Origin: Streptomyces prunicolor NBRC 13075
GTDB taxonomy: Bacteria; Actinomycetota; Actinomycetes; Streptomycetales; Streptomycetaceae
NCBI RefSeq assembly: GCF_000367365.1
Contig: NZ_BARF01000029.1
Span: 94,619-158,618 of the forward strand
Direction: 5' to 3'
DNA length: 64,000 bases
Below are positions 15,730 through 24,828 of this stretch, one piece after another; positions within the stretch are counted from its first letter, which is position 1; every line of letters begins with the position of its first letter. The notes below the pieces were generated by a model that worked only from the letters and a program-made list of their open reading frames with translations, had not been told where the DNA came from and made no database searches. The position numbers and the translations under genes were made by a program.

Positions 15730-16712
15730 GGGTATTTCACCTTTCCCGGTTCTGCTGGGGCGTCCACATGGGTGTCGTCCGGGGTCCTGGGCTGGTTGGG
15801 CGAGTAGTAGAAGTCGATCCCCGTCGCTACCGCAGCGACTGGCGCGCTGAATACTTTCTCTCCGAACTTGCCGATCGTGTTGATGAACGTGGGGCGATGG
15901 TGTTTCCCGCGTACGTCGCTCAGGAGCGCGCCCTTGGAGAGGTGTTTGCTGGCCTCGCCGCCGGCCGCCGAGGGAGCGCCGCCGATCAAGCCCTGTATCG
16001 CGCCGTTGATGTCTCCGTGCAGGAACGCCTCGCCACCACCCATCCAGGAGCGGTAACTGAGGAACTCGGCAACGGGCTTGATGGTGCCGCTGCCCCACTT
16101 GGCGGGCGGCGTGTACTCCTCCGAGTCCGTCTGGGTCTGCTGTGCCTGCCGGGCGTCGGTCCTCGCGTCCTTGAGGGAGCCGTAGTACGTGCTGCCGAAC
16201 TCGTGCTTGTCCTTGGTGAGTTGCCACAGGCCCCAAGAACAGGTCGAGTCCGCTTCCGCTGCCCGGCCGAGTATGGCGTCGATGCGTCGCTGCAGGGCGT
16301 CGAAGTCGTCCTGCGTCACCACCACTTGGGGATCTCCGTGCGACATGCGCTGTGGCTGGACGCTACTGGTCAGCGTGCCGTCGGCGTGGATCGTGATGCC
16401 GGCAGGCGGATTCTCGCAGAGAACCTTCAGGTCGTTCCTCGCCGCCGTGATCTTGTCGTGCGCGGAACTCAGCAGGTTTCCGATGCTCTCCGCTTCAGTG
16501 ACGGTGTCGGTGAACTCGTCCGACACCCGGACGACAAACGGCTTGGTGACGGAGGCGTTCTCGCCCTTCCACTCGGTGCCCTGGGCCAGGCTGCGCATGC
16601 TCCCGGCCTCCTTGGCGACCTTGTTCAGCAGCACCGCCATGGCAGCCCAGTCGTCGGCCGCCGACTGCAGAGCCGAGAGATTGACATGGAAGAGTTCTTC
16701 GAAAGTCGGCAT
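15726..16712 (-). CDS. WXG100/LXG-like ESX-associated protein
   Basis: The 328-residue protein begins with a long helical region (about residues 5-110) containing the turn motif TEWKGENA, like the W-x-G hairpin of type VII secretion substrates. A second helical part with DDFDALQRRIDAILGRA follows. The C-terminal 150 residues are Gly/Ala-rich with a hydrophobic stretch (FSAPVAAVATGIDFYY). It may be a secreted substrate or toxin-like carrier, but no catalytic motif was recognised. It sits between a second ESX-like protein and a small membrane protein, and no ESX secretion ATPase gene is in the window. Confidence 0.7.
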   Translation of the reverse strand: MPTFEELFHVNLSALQSAADDWAAMAVLLNKVAKEAGSMRSLAQGTEWKGENASVTKPFVVRVSDEFTDTVTEAESIGNLLSSAHDKITAARNDLKVLCENPPAGITIHADGTLTSSVQPQRMSHGDPQVVVTQDDFDALQRRIDAILGRAAEADSTCSWGLWQLTKDKHEFGSTYYGSLKDARTDARQAQQTQTDSEEYTPPAKWGSGTIKPVAEFLSYRSWMGGGEAFLHGDINGAIQGLIGGAPSAAGGEASKHLSKGALLSDVRGKHHRPTFINTIGKFGEKVFSAPVAAVATGIDFYYSPNQPRTPDDTHVDAPAEPGKVKYP

Positions 16713-16802
16713 CAGCCCCCTGCCGTTCCCGGCGTTGCCGCCGTCGATTTCCGAAGGGTTCCGATCCGCTTCGGAATCCCTGATCCCTACGCTGACCAGC
16801 CG

Positions 16803-17285
16803 TCACATGACGGGACCTTCCGCCTTCGGAACAAGGGGTGCGTCGGACTCCGAGGTGGACGACGGCACATCCAGGTACTCAGAGATCTTGGAGACCTGCA
16901 TCTCCGCAGCAACGAACTGGTCATCCTGCTTCGACGACTTCACCGAGTAGTCGAGGTGGCTGGAGATCTGAGCGCAGGCGCCGAGCAGCACCTGAAGCTG
17001 CCCCTGCCAGCCCTCACCGGCCTTGGCCAGAGCGGCGCCCATGTCGAAGCCGTCGTTCTCCAGGCTCTTCGCGGCGGCCTCGGTGTGCGACTGCGCATGC
17101 TTGCCGGCGCTCGACAAGTGCTGGTGCAGCAGGAACGCGGCGTGGCCGATCTTCCCCATGTCGTCGGCCTTGACGATCAGGTCGGCGCCGACGGGCGACG
17201 GTCCGCCGGGATCCATGTCGGGCGCGCCGTCCAGCCGCATCGCGGCCTTCGCCTTCAACTCCGCCCACTCCTGATCGAACGGCAT
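16803..17285 (-). CDS. WXG100-like helical protein
   Basis: The 160-residue protein starts at the ATG reading MPFDQEWAELKAKAAM. It is almost all helix and has a G-W-Q-G turn (KAGEGWQGQLQVLLGACAQI) in the position of the WXG motif. A conserved pattern for this Streptomyces family, ADDMGKIGHAAFLLHQHL, is present. It probably folds as a helical hairpin and pairs with the product of the next gene. A GTG 51 bases upstream is also in frame but less likely. It lies 90 bases upstream of the WXG/LXG-like gene in the same direction. Confidence 0.75.
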   Translation of the reverse strand: MPFDQEWAELKAKAAMRLDGAPDMDPGGPSPVGADLIVKADDMGKIGHAAFLLHQHLSSAGKHAQSHTEAAAKSLENDGFDMGAALAKAGEGWQGQLQVLLGACAQISSHLDYSVKSSKQDDQFVAAEMQVSKISEYLDVPSSTSESDAPLVPKAEGPVM

Positions 17286-17690
17286 GCTTTCACGCCCCCG
17301 TTGTCGTGGATCGAACAAGGCTATCCCTGAGGACATATCAGAGATCGCCGGCGGTGATAGGAGGGCGTTAAGAAGAGTGCGGCCACCGTCAGCGAGCTGC
17401 GTAACTCACCACTCCCGTTCTTTCCGACTGGTCCAGCGGGTTCGGCCTGATGCCCACCCTGCCAGTGTTGAACCCCCTGCTCTTCGTCCTTGGTGTGGGA
17501 GATCCGGCAGTAGATCGCCGCCGCCGTGCTGCTCGTGGCCGGGATCGGGCTTATGTTGCGGGCTGGTTGACCGTTCCTTCACCCGGCTTGCCGACGACTT
17601 GACGATCCGTTCCCCGCGCGTTCAGACGGCTGTCTGTGTGTGTGATGTGTGGTGCCCCTAGGGTCCCTGAGGATTCGAAAGAAGGGGCTC
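17286..17690. other. 405-bp gene-free interval
   Basis: It should hold the divergent promoters of the ESX-like trio and of the ABC transporter operon. It also contains the EamA fragment at 17514-17570. I see no hairpin terminator or RNA gene. The remaining sequence shows nothing recognisable. Confidence 0.5.
17514..17570 (+). pseudogene. 3' scrap of an EamA-type transporter gene
   Basis: Eighteen codons ending in TGA read IAAAVLLVAGIGLMLRAG. The intact EamA gene at 11412-12257 ends IAAAGLLVVGIGLMLRAG. Similarity starts abruptly after an in-frame TAG. This is the same end of the same gene family at both borders of a 5.3-kb stretch rich in gene debris. Confidence 0.75.
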
Positions 17691-18665
17691 ATGGAGAGAC
17701 GCCACGCGGTCCGGGCCGGCGGGATCACCAAGTGCTTCGGCGATGTCGTCGCGCTCGACGGCGTCGATCTGGAGGTGACGCAGGGCCAGATCCACGGTCT
17801 GGTCGGGCCGAACGGGGCCGGCAAGACCACTCTGCTCGGGCTGTTGCTGGGCCTTGCCGTCGCCGACGGTGGGCGCCTGGAGATCCTCGGCAAGCAGGTC
17901 GGGCGGGCGTTCGCCGCCCCCGACGGTGTCGCCGGGTTCGTGGACGGGCCCGGTCTCTACCCCTCGCTCACCGCCCGGCAGAACCTCGCCGCGCTGGCCG
18001 CGTTGCGCGGCCATGACGCGCGGACGGCGGGGATCGACGACGTGCTCCACCAGGTCGGGCTCACCGATGTCGCCGACGACCGGGCCCGCGGCTTCTCGCT
18101 CGGTATGCGGCAGCGGCTCGGGCTCGCCGCCGCCCTGCTCACCAAGCCCCGCCTCCTCGTGCTCGACGAACCGTCCAACGGCCTTGATCCGGCGGGCAAG
18201 AGACATGTGCACCGCGTCCTCACCCGGCTCGCCGCCGACGGAACCAGCGTGGTGCTCTCCAGCCACCGTATGGACGACCTGGAGGCGCTGTGCTCCGAGG
18301 TCACCATCCTCGCCACCGGACGGGTCGTCTTCTCCGGCCCGTTGGGCAAGCTGGCCGCCGAAAGCCGTGAACTCGAGTACCGGTTGCGGACTTCCGATGC
18401 GCGGGCCGCACGCGACCTTGCTGCCGAGACCGGTGGGGTCCGCGTGGTCGACGACGCCGGGATACGGCAGGACGCCGAGGTGTTCGTCGTGCGCGCGCTG
18501 ATACCCGCCCTCGACGAACTGGTGGCCCAGCTCGTGCGGTCGGGCATCGCGGTGCGTGAACTCGCCCCCGTGGTATCGCCGTTGGAGGCCGCGTTCCTCG
18601 CGCTCACCGAGCCCGATCAGCAGGAGCACCAGCGGGAGCCGCAGCACCAGGAGGTCGGCCGGTGA
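17691..18665 (+). CDS. ABC transporter ATP-binding subunit
   Basis: The 324-residue protein has Walker A GPNGAGKTT (about residue 45), signature SLGMRQRLGLAA, Walker B LLVLDEPSNGLDP and the switch His in SSHRM. A C-terminal extension of about 100 residues is typical of drug/lantibiotic-type exporters (DrrA/CcmA class). GAAGGGG precedes the chosen ATG. Its stop overlaps the GTG of the permease gene (GTGA), so the two form one exporter. Confidence 0.92.
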   Translation: MERRHAVRAGGITKCFGDVVALDGVDLEVTQGQIHGLVGPNGAGKTTLLGLLLGLAVADGGRLEILGKQVGRAFAAPDGVAGFVDGPGLYPSLTARQNLAALAALRGHDARTAGIDDVLHQVGLTDVADDRARGFSLGMRQRLGLAAALLTKPRLLVLDEPSNGLDPAGKRHVHRVLTRLAADGTSVVLSSHRMDDLEALCSEVTILATGRVVFSGPLGKLAAESRELEYRLRTSDARAARDLAAETGGVRVVDDAGIRQDAEVFVVRALIPALDELVAQLVRSGIAVRELAPVVSPLEAAFLALTEPDQQEHQREPQHQEVGR

Positions 18666-20011
18666 GCGCGACCGTCGTTGCCGAACATGTCGCCCCTGCC
18701 CGTCGCGTCTCCGTCGCACGCGGCTACCGTTTCGAGCTCGTCAAGCTGGTCTCGCAGTGGCGGGTCCGGTTGCTGGTTCTCGCCTGCTGGATCACGCCGG
18801 CGCTCTTCGTCGCCGGGGTGAGCCAGCAGGACACGCTTCCCTCCGACACTCTCTTCGGCCGCTGGATGCACGCCACGGGGTGGGCCGGGCCGTTGGTCAT
18901 GCTGGGGTTCGCGGGCAGTTGGGCGCTCCCGCTGCTGGCCTCGCTCGTCGCCGGTGACGTGTTCGCCGCCGAGGACCGGCTCGGCACCTGGCGGCATCTG
19001 CTGGTGGCGGTGCGTTCGCCCGCGCGGATCTTCGTGGCGAAATCGCTGGCCAGCGTCACCGTCATGGTGGTGCTGGTGGCCGGGCTGGCCGCTTCCAGCG
19101 CGGCCGGTGGGCTCGTGGCGGTCGGCAACCAGCCGTTGGTCGGTCTCGACGGCCGTCTGCTGGCGCCGGGGGACGCGGCCGGCCGGGTCCTGCTCGCCTG
19201 GCTCTGTGCCCTCGCCCCGACCCTGGCCCTCGCCGCGATCGGACTCCTCGGGTCGGTCGCGCTGGGGCGGTCCTCGATGGGACTGCTGCTGCCCGTGCTG
19301 GTCGCGCTCGCGATGCAGGTCGCCCAGATGCTGCCCCTGCCCGTCGCCGTGCGCCTCGCCCTGCCCGGCTACGCCTTCATCGCCTGGAACGGCCTGTTCA
19401 CCAACCCGGCCCAGCTCACCCCGCTCCTGATCGGCGTCGCGGTCAGCCTGGCGTGGGCCGCACTCGCGACCGCGCTGGCCTATCTCCTGTTCGTACGGCG
19501 GGACTTCACCAACCCGGCCTACGACGGCTCCGGGCGTCGAGCGATCACCGTAGGGGTGCTGCCGCTGGCCGCGCTGACCGCCGTCACCGTGGGGGCGGTC
19601 GCCGTGGCGACGCCGTCGACGGGCTCCGGGATCGAGCAGGGGAAAGTGCAGAAGTCCCTCGCGACGGCCTTCGCCCACCTCTACCGCATGCAGACCGAAC
19701 AGCTGCACCGCCCCGCCGTCACCGAGGCCCAGTTGCGGACCTCGGCGGCGTGCACCAAGAGCGACGGCCAGGCCGCCCAGGAGGGCGCGGGCAACGACTG
19801 GCGCTGCGTCGTGAGCTGGCATCTTCCCGGGGTCGCGGTCACGGGGACGGCGATCTACCAGCTCGACATCACCTCGGACGGGCGGTTCGTGGCGGACGGC
19901 GACGGTCCCAAGGAAGTCAACGGCTACTTCCTGGTGCGGACTTCGACCGGTGACGCCCCGAATCCGCTGTGGCAGTTCGACGGCAACGTCGACCTGCTCG
20001 ACACCCACTGA
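18662..20011 (+). CDS. ABC transporter permease with extracytoplasmic tail
   Basis: The 449-residue protein has about six to seven membrane helices (for example VRLLVLACWITPALFVAG, VTVMVVLVAGLAASSAA, AITVGVLPLAALTAVTVGAV). After the last helix a tail of about 130 residues, with a Cys pair (SAACTKSDGQ and DWRCVVSW) and beta-rich sequence, should face outside. ABC-2-type permeases of this kind pair with the ATPase encoded just upstream (GTGA overlap). The next gene, a secreted YncE/phosphoesterase protein, starts 14 bases later and is probably in the same operon. Confidence 0.85.
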   Translation: MSATVVAEHVAPARRVSVARGYRFELVKLVSQWRVRLLVLACWITPALFVAGVSQQDTLPSDTLFGRWMHATGWAGPLVMLGFAGSWALPLLASLVAGDVFAAEDRLGTWRHLLVAVRSPARIFVAKSLASVTVMVVLVAGLAASSAAGGLVAVGNQPLVGLDGRLLAPGDAAGRVLLAWLCALAPTLALAAIGLLGSVALGRSSMGLLLPVLVALAMQVAQMLPLPVAVRLALPGYAFIAWNGLFTNPAQLTPLLIGVAVSLAWAALATALAYLLFVRRDFTNPAYDGSGRRAITVGVLPLAALTAVTVGAVAVATPSTGSGIEQGKVQKSLATAFAHLYRMQTEQLHRPAVTEAQLRTSAACTKSDGQAAQEGAGNDWRCVVSWHLPGVAVTGTAIYQLDITSDGRFVADGDGPKEVNGYFLVRTSTGDAPNPLWQFDGNVDLLDTH

Positions 20012-20024
20012 AGGGAACAGTTCC

Positions 20025-22778
20025 GTGCAGGTAATTCGCCAGCGTCGGATCAGCGAGAAACAACAGGTCAACCTCTTCGGCAGACACGTCGGCCGCCGGG
20101 CACTGCTGGTGACGACGGGTATCGCCGTCGCCCTCGGTGTCACGGGCACGGCGGTCGCCTCGACCTATCAGTTCGGCACCCAGCAGGTCGGCCAGACCAC
20201 CGCCAACGGCCAGGTCATCTCCAGCGACCAGTACATCAAGCCGTACGGCAGCCGCACCGTCATCAACGACGGCAAGATCATGTCGTCGACGGTCAGCCCG
20301 GACGGCACCCGTCTCGCGGCCTCGGTCACCGACGGCGACGCCTCTCTGGTGGTCATGGACCTGACTACCGGTCAGATCAAGCAGAAGATCGGCACCAGCA
20401 CGGCGGACGACCTGCGCATCAGCACCGGTGCCGTCGGCCAGGAGGGCCCGACCTACTCGCCCGACGGCAAGCAGCTGTGGCTCGGCCAGGCCAACGGCTA
20501 CACCAAGTTCACCGTCAACGCCGACGGCACCCTCGCGAGCCCCACCGCCGTCCCGATCGCGGCCGACGGTGCCAAGCAGGCGCTGGTGGGCGCGGCCGTG
20601 TTCTCCGCCGACGGCTCCACCGTGTACTCGGCGGTCAACGGCCAGAACAAGGTGGTCGCCATCGACGCGGCGACCGGAACCATCAAGCAGAGCTGGACAG
20701 TTGGCACCGCACCGCGCGGAATCGCCCTGGTCGGCGGCACGTTGTACGTCAGCAACGAGGGCGGGCGCCCGGCGAAGGCCGGCGACACCACCATCAACTC
20801 CTACGGCACCGACGTGCCGGCCAACCCCAAGACGGGCGCCAGCACCACCGGCACGGTCAGCGTCATCGACACCGCCGACCCGTCCGCCGCCGTCGGCACC
20901 ATCGCCGTAGGACTGCACCCGACCGCCGTGTACGCCAAGAAGGGCGCGGTGTTCGTCACCAACACCGCCGACAACAGCGTGTCGGTCATCGACACCCGCA
21001 AGGGCAAGGTCGTCCAGACCATCGCCACCCAGCCGTGGCCCGAGGCATCGGTCGGCTACGAGCCGAACGCGGTGACGCTCACCGACGACGGCCGGCTGCT
21101 GGTGACGCTCGGCCGCGCCAACGCTGTCGCCGTCTACCGCTACAACTCCCCGCAGCAGCCCGCCCGCTACGTCGGCCTGCTCCCCACGGACTACTTCCCC
21201 TCGGAGATCACCACCGTCGGCAAGAAGGTCGTCGTCTCCAACACCCGTGGCGTGGACGCGCTCCGCCCCGACGCCGCCGGCCACAACACGCACGACACCA
21301 CGTCGAGCCTGACCCAGTTCACGCTGCCCAGCGACCTCACCATCAGGTCCCAGACGGCCAAGGTCTTCAAGCAGAACGGCTGGACGCCCGGCTCGGTCAC
21401 CACGGCCAAGGGCAAGAGCCACACGAAGGCCGTCCCGGTCCCGGCGCGCCTCGGCGACCCCTCGACGATCAAACACGTCTTCCTGCTCGTCAAGGAGAAC
21501 CGCACCTACGACCAGGTCTTCGGAGACATCCCGCAGGGCAACGGCAACGCCTCGCTCACCCAGTTCGGCGCGAACGTGACGCCCAACCAGCACGCGCTGG
21601 CGCAGCAGTTCGGGCTCTACGACAACTTCTACGACATCGGCACCAACTCCGCCGAGGGCCACAACTGGCTGATGCAGTCGGACAACCCGGAGTACACCGA
21701 GTCCTCGGCCGGCGAGTACACGCGCAGCTACGACACCGAGAACGACGTCCTCGGCCACCAGAAGTCCGGCTTCATCTGGACCGGCGCGCAGGCGGCCGGG
21801 AAGTCCGTCAAGGACTTCGGCGAGTTCCAGTCGCTGGAGACCAAGCCGGCCGGCGCGACCTGGCAGAACCTGTACTGCGACAGCAAGAACATGGCCGCGA
21901 CGGGGGCCGAGACCGCCTACCCCATCAAGACGGGTTCGGCGATCCCCTCCCTCAACGACGTGTCGGTGCAGGGCTTCCCGCTGTTCGACCTCGACGTCCC
22001 GGACATCTACAAAGAGCAGATCTGGCAGCAGGACTTCGAGAAGAGCGGCCCGGCGAACCTGAACATGTTCTGGTTCTCCAACGACCACACCGGCGGCCCG
22101 GCGAACGCCGCCGCGGAGGTCGCCGACAACGACCTCGCGGTCGGCCGCATGGTCGACAAGATCACCCACAGCAAGTATTGGAAGGACTCGGCGATCTTCG
22201 TCGTCGAGGACGACTCCCAGGCCGGCCTCGACCACGTCGACGGCCACCGCGCCCCGGTCCAGGTCATCAGCCCGTACGCCAACCACAGCACGGTCGACGA
22301 CCACTACTACTCGCAGATCACCATGGTCCGCACGATCGAGCAGATCCTCGGCATCCACCCGATGAACCAGCTCGACAGCGCGGCCACCCCGATGTACGGG
22401 GCGTTCACGAAGAAGGCCGACACCACTCCGTTCACGGCGGTCCCCAACCGCACCTCCCTGACCCTCGGCGTGAGCCCCCAGCCCTCCTGCGGCTCGGACA
22501 CCCCGGCACCCCAGGACACCAAGGCGGCAGCAGCACCGACGACGGTCTCGGTACCGGCGGCCGAGAAGGCACTCGCGGCCCAGTGGAAGACCTGGGCGTC
22601 CCACCAACGCCTCACCGGCCCCAACGCGGTCCCCGACTACGCCAACCCCACCCAAATGAACCGCTACACCTGGTACCAGACCCACAACTGGACCAAGCCG
22701 TACCCCGGCGACAGCAAGATCTACGCACCGGACGACGTACCGGGCGCCTACCTCCCGTCGCCGGAGTCCGACGGCTGA
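20025..22778 (+). CDS. YncE-type beta-propeller / phosphoesterase fusion
   Basis: The 917-residue protein has an N-terminal signal or anchor segment (HVGRRALLVTTGIAVALG, then VTGTAVAST). A seven-blade YVTN-type propeller follows (about residues 60-440; blades with VSVIDTADPSAAVGTIAVG and VSVIDTRKGKVVQTIA), then a phosphoesterase domain of the PF04185/alkaline-phosphatase superfamily (about 480-830). Metal-ligand motifs are VKENRTYDQVFGD, TNSAEGHNWLM, EDDSQAGLDHVDGHR and ISPYA. It is likely exported and hydrolyses phosphate or phospholipid esters. The GTG start with AAGGGAAC fits better than an upstream ATG lying in the permease gene. Confidence 0.88.
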   Translation: MQVIRQRRISEKQQVNLFGRHVGRRALLVTTGIAVALGVTGTAVASTYQFGTQQVGQTTANGQVISSDQYIKPYGSRTVINDGKIMSSTVSPDGTRLAASVTDGDASLVVMDLTTGQIKQKIGTSTADDLRISTGAVGQEGPTYSPDGKQLWLGQANGYTKFTVNADGTLASPTAVPIAADGAKQALVGAAVFSADGSTVYSAVNGQNKVVAIDAATGTIKQSWTVGTAPRGIALVGGTLYVSNEGGRPAKAGDTTINSYGTDVPANPKTGASTTGTVSVIDTADPSAAVGTIAVGLHPTAVYAKKGAVFVTNTADNSVSVIDTRKGKVVQTIATQPWPEASVGYEPNAVTLTDDGRLLVTLGRANAVAVYRYNSPQQPARYVGLLPTDYFPSEITTVGKKVVVSNTRGVDALRPDAAGHNTHDTTSSLTQFTLPSDLTIRSQTAKVFKQNGWTPGSVTTAKGKSHTKAVPVPARLGDPSTIKHVFLLVKENRTYDQVFGDIPQGNGNASLTQFGANVTPNQHALAQQFGLYDNFYDIGTNSAEGHNWLMQSDNPEYTESSAGEYTRSYDTENDVLGHQKSGFIWTGAQAAGKSVKDFGEFQSLETKPAGATWQNLYCDSKNMAATGAETAYPIKTGSAIPSLNDVSVQGFPLFDLDVPDIYKEQIWQQDFEKSGPANLNMFWFSNDHTGGPANAAAEVADNDLAVGRMVDKITHSKYWKDSAIFVVEDDSQAGLDHVDGHRAPVQVISPYANHSTVDDHYYSQITMVRTIEQILGIHPMNQLDSAATPMYGAFTKKADTTPFTAVPNRTSLTLGVSPQPSCGSDTPAPQDTKAAAAPTTVSVPAAEKALAAQWKTWASHQRLTGPNAVPDYANPTQMNRYTWYQTHNWTKPYPGDSKIYAPDDVPGAYLPSPESDG

Positions 22779-22802
22779 CCGGAGCCCCCACGCGTCAACG
22801 GT

Positions 22803-22830
22803 CCCTGACCGGCGCCACCGCCGGTCAGGG
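22803..22830. terminator. Bidirectional hairpin terminator
   Basis: CCCTGACCGGCG and CGCCGGTCAGGG form a perfect 12-bp stem with a CCAC loop. It lies between the convergent phosphoesterase and RidA genes and covers the RidA stop codon. Confidence 0.85.
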
Positions 22831-23244
22831 GCGTACGGCCACCGCGTCCACCTCGAACAGCATCCCGGGCAGCGCGAGCGACGCGACCCCGCTCAGCGTC
22901 TGGGCCGGCAGACGGTCCCCGAAGTGGGCGTGCAGCGCCTTGCCCAGGGTCTCCAGCTTCGTGAGGTCGTGGTCGACGATGAACGTGCCCAGCCGGACCA
23001 CGTGCTCGAAGCCGAGGCCCACTCCGGCCAGGGCCGACCGGAGTCGCGCGAAGGCCACGTCCACCTGCGCGGCGAAGTCGCCCGGTACCGGTGCGCCCGT
23101 CTCGTCGGACGCGTACTGGCCGGCGATGAAGACGAGTTCACCGGGTGCCGACACGGCATGGCTGTACCCGAAGGGGGTGGGGTCGTGAAGCGCGGGCGGG
23201 TTGGTGATCGTGCGCCCGTCAGCGGCGTCGTTCGTGAGGGTCAT
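22825..23244 (-). CDS. RidA-family protein (YjgF/YER057c/UK114)
   Basis: The 139-residue protein has the RidA features: FIAGQYASDETG, then DVAFARLRSALAGVG and a C-terminal FEVDAVAV, with the usual Arg near the end replaced by a short terminus. Canonical RidA hydrolyses reactive enamines/imines. Lack of the typical active-site Arg context suggests one of the less well understood subgroups. A truncated copy of the same subfamily lies at 12254-12379. Confidence 0.87.
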   Translation of the reverse strand: MTLTNDAADGRTITNPPALHDPTPFGYSHAVSAPGELVFIAGQYASDETGAPVPGDFAAQVDVAFARLRSALAGVGLGFEHVVRLGTFIVDHDLTKLETLGKALHAHFGDRLPAQTLSGVASLALPGMLFEVDAVAVRP

Positions 23245-23282
23245 GGACGGGCAACCTCCCGAACACTCCGCCCATTCCGTCC

Positions 23283-24761
23283 TCAGCCGACAGACACCCC
23301 CAGCGAGCCGACTCCGGACAAGTCGTGCGCCCTGACGCTGTTGCGATCCGTCGCCGACCGCCCCAGCGCATGATGCGGCCACAACCCCCCGGCCACCCGC
23401 CGCGACCGCTCCCCCCACTCCCGCGCCTCGATCCCACCGGCCTTGTAGTGGTTGAGGGCGTAACCCCCGGAGTGAACCCGCAGCAGCAGAAAACCCCCGG
23501 GATAGTCCTTCGCGGCGGTGACCTCCTGCTGCACGACATGCGGCGCCCGCACCAGCGGCGTCCGCTTGTTCCGGTGGGTATGGCCCGCGTGGTGCAGGAA
23601 AACCCCCGGCGCCGAGGCATACGCGTCGACGATCGCGCGCGCCTGCCGCCGATCCAGCTGCTGCCCCCGAGTCACCGGAAACACAGAGTCCCGTACCGTC
23701 AGCGGATGGTGACCGAAGACGACGGTCGGCCGGTCCGGTTCGGCCCTGAGCCGGCCCCGGAACCAGGACAGCTGCTCCTCACCGAGCCCACCCGCGTCAC
23801 CCCCGTTGCCGGCCTTGGCATACGTGTCGAGCCCGATGATCCGCAGCCCGCCGAGATCGTGGGCGAAGTACCCGGGCCCGTCACCGCCGCCGAAGCCTTC
23901 GCGGAACCCCTCGCGGAACGTGTCGGCGGAGCTCCCCGCACGGTCGTGGTTGCCGCGTACGACGAGGTAGTCCCGGCCGAGCGTGCCGAAGCCGTCCAGG
24001 ATGCGTCTGGCTTCGGCCAGGTCCCGCGGCGACCCGCCCGCCGAGATGTCCCCGGCGGCGAGCAGGACGTCCGCCCCGCGCCGCTTGGCCTCCTCGACCA
24101 GGGCCCGGGTCATGATCTCCGGATAGGCGGCGAGGCCCGCCGCCTGCGACACCCCGCGCAGCAGGGGGAAGCCCGCCATGCGGCCCGCGGTGGTCTCGCC
24201 GAGGTGCAGGTCGTTGCAGAGGGCGATGGACAACAGGTGCCTGCCGGGCGGGGGCTGGGGCGTGGTGAAGGAGTACGTGCCGGTCAGGGAGGCGAGGCCG
24301 TGCCGCGAGGTGCCGACGGCGTTCCCGCGCACGTGCTGCAACGGCGTCGGTACGGCGGTCACGCCCCGGGAACGCGCCCGGTAGTAGTACGTCTGCCCGG
24401 GCTCCAGGCCGGTCAGCTCCACCTGGTGGTGCGCGGTGGGCCGGTCCTCGGCCGCGGTGCGGTTGAGCCGGGCCGGGTGGGTGCCGTAGACGACCTCGCC
24501 CTCGGTGACCGCGGGGAGCGGGTGGCCGAAGCCGTCGTCGGTGCCCGGCGTTCGGGTGTGCCAGGTGATGATGGCGCTGTCCTCGGTGAGTGTCACCAAC
24601 TCCAGGTGGACGGCGGCTGGTTGGCGGTACCTGCCGCGCGGGAGACCGGCGTGGGCGGCACGCAGCAGGGCCGGGGCGAGCAGCGTTCCGGAGCGCAGGA
24701 CGTCGTACGGAGTGGGCAGCGCGGCGAGGGCCGCGAGGGGAGCCGAGATGCAGCAGCGCAT
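23283..24761 (-). CDS. Purple-acid-phosphatase-like metallophosphoesterase
   Basis: The 492-residue protein has an N-terminal fibronectin-III-like domain (about residues 50-170, with the LEPGQTYYYRARS signature). A calcineurin-type metallophosphoesterase domain follows, and its metal motifs are all visible: CNDLHLGE, AAGDIS, RGNHDRAGS, FGHHPL and HHAGHTHRN. It hydrolyses phosphate esters. The N-terminus (MRCCISAPLAALAALPTP) is only weakly hydrophobic, so export is uncertain. It shares direction with the downstream RidA gene but is separated by 38 bases. Confidence 0.88.
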   Translation of the reverse strand: MRCCISAPLAALAALPTPYDVLRSGTLLAPALLRAAHAGLPRGRYRQPAAVHLELVTLTEDSAIITWHTRTPGTDDGFGHPLPAVTEGEVVYGTHPARLNRTAAEDRPTAHHQVELTGLEPGQTYYYRARSRGVTAVPTPLQHVRGNAVGTSRHGLASLTGTYSFTTPQPPPGRHLLSIALCNDLHLGETTAGRMAGFPLLRGVSQAAGLAAYPEIMTRALVEEAKRRGADVLLAAGDISAGGSPRDLAEARRILDGFGTLGRDYLVVRGNHDRAGSSADTFREGFREGFGGGDGPGYFAHDLGGLRIIGLDTYAKAGNGGDAGGLGEEQLSWFRGRLRAEPDRPTVVFGHHPLTVRDSVFPVTRGQQLDRRQARAIVDAYASAPGVFLHHAGHTHRNKRTPLVRAPHVVQQEVTAAKDYPGGFLLLRVHSGGYALNHYKAGGIEAREWGERSRRVAGGLWPHHALGRSATDRNSVRAHDLSGVGSLGVSVG

Positions 24762-24828
24762 ACCCCATTGTTGCCCCAGTGCCGTGAACGCCGGCCGTGT
24801 CGCCGACGGCCGCAGCCGTACCAGTGCG

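Noticed and set aside
19917..23188. Long frames of about 900 residues on both strands over the phosphoesterase gene
   Set aside because: They mirror the codon structure of the true gene; the true frame has continuous propeller and metal-site motifs, the others have none.
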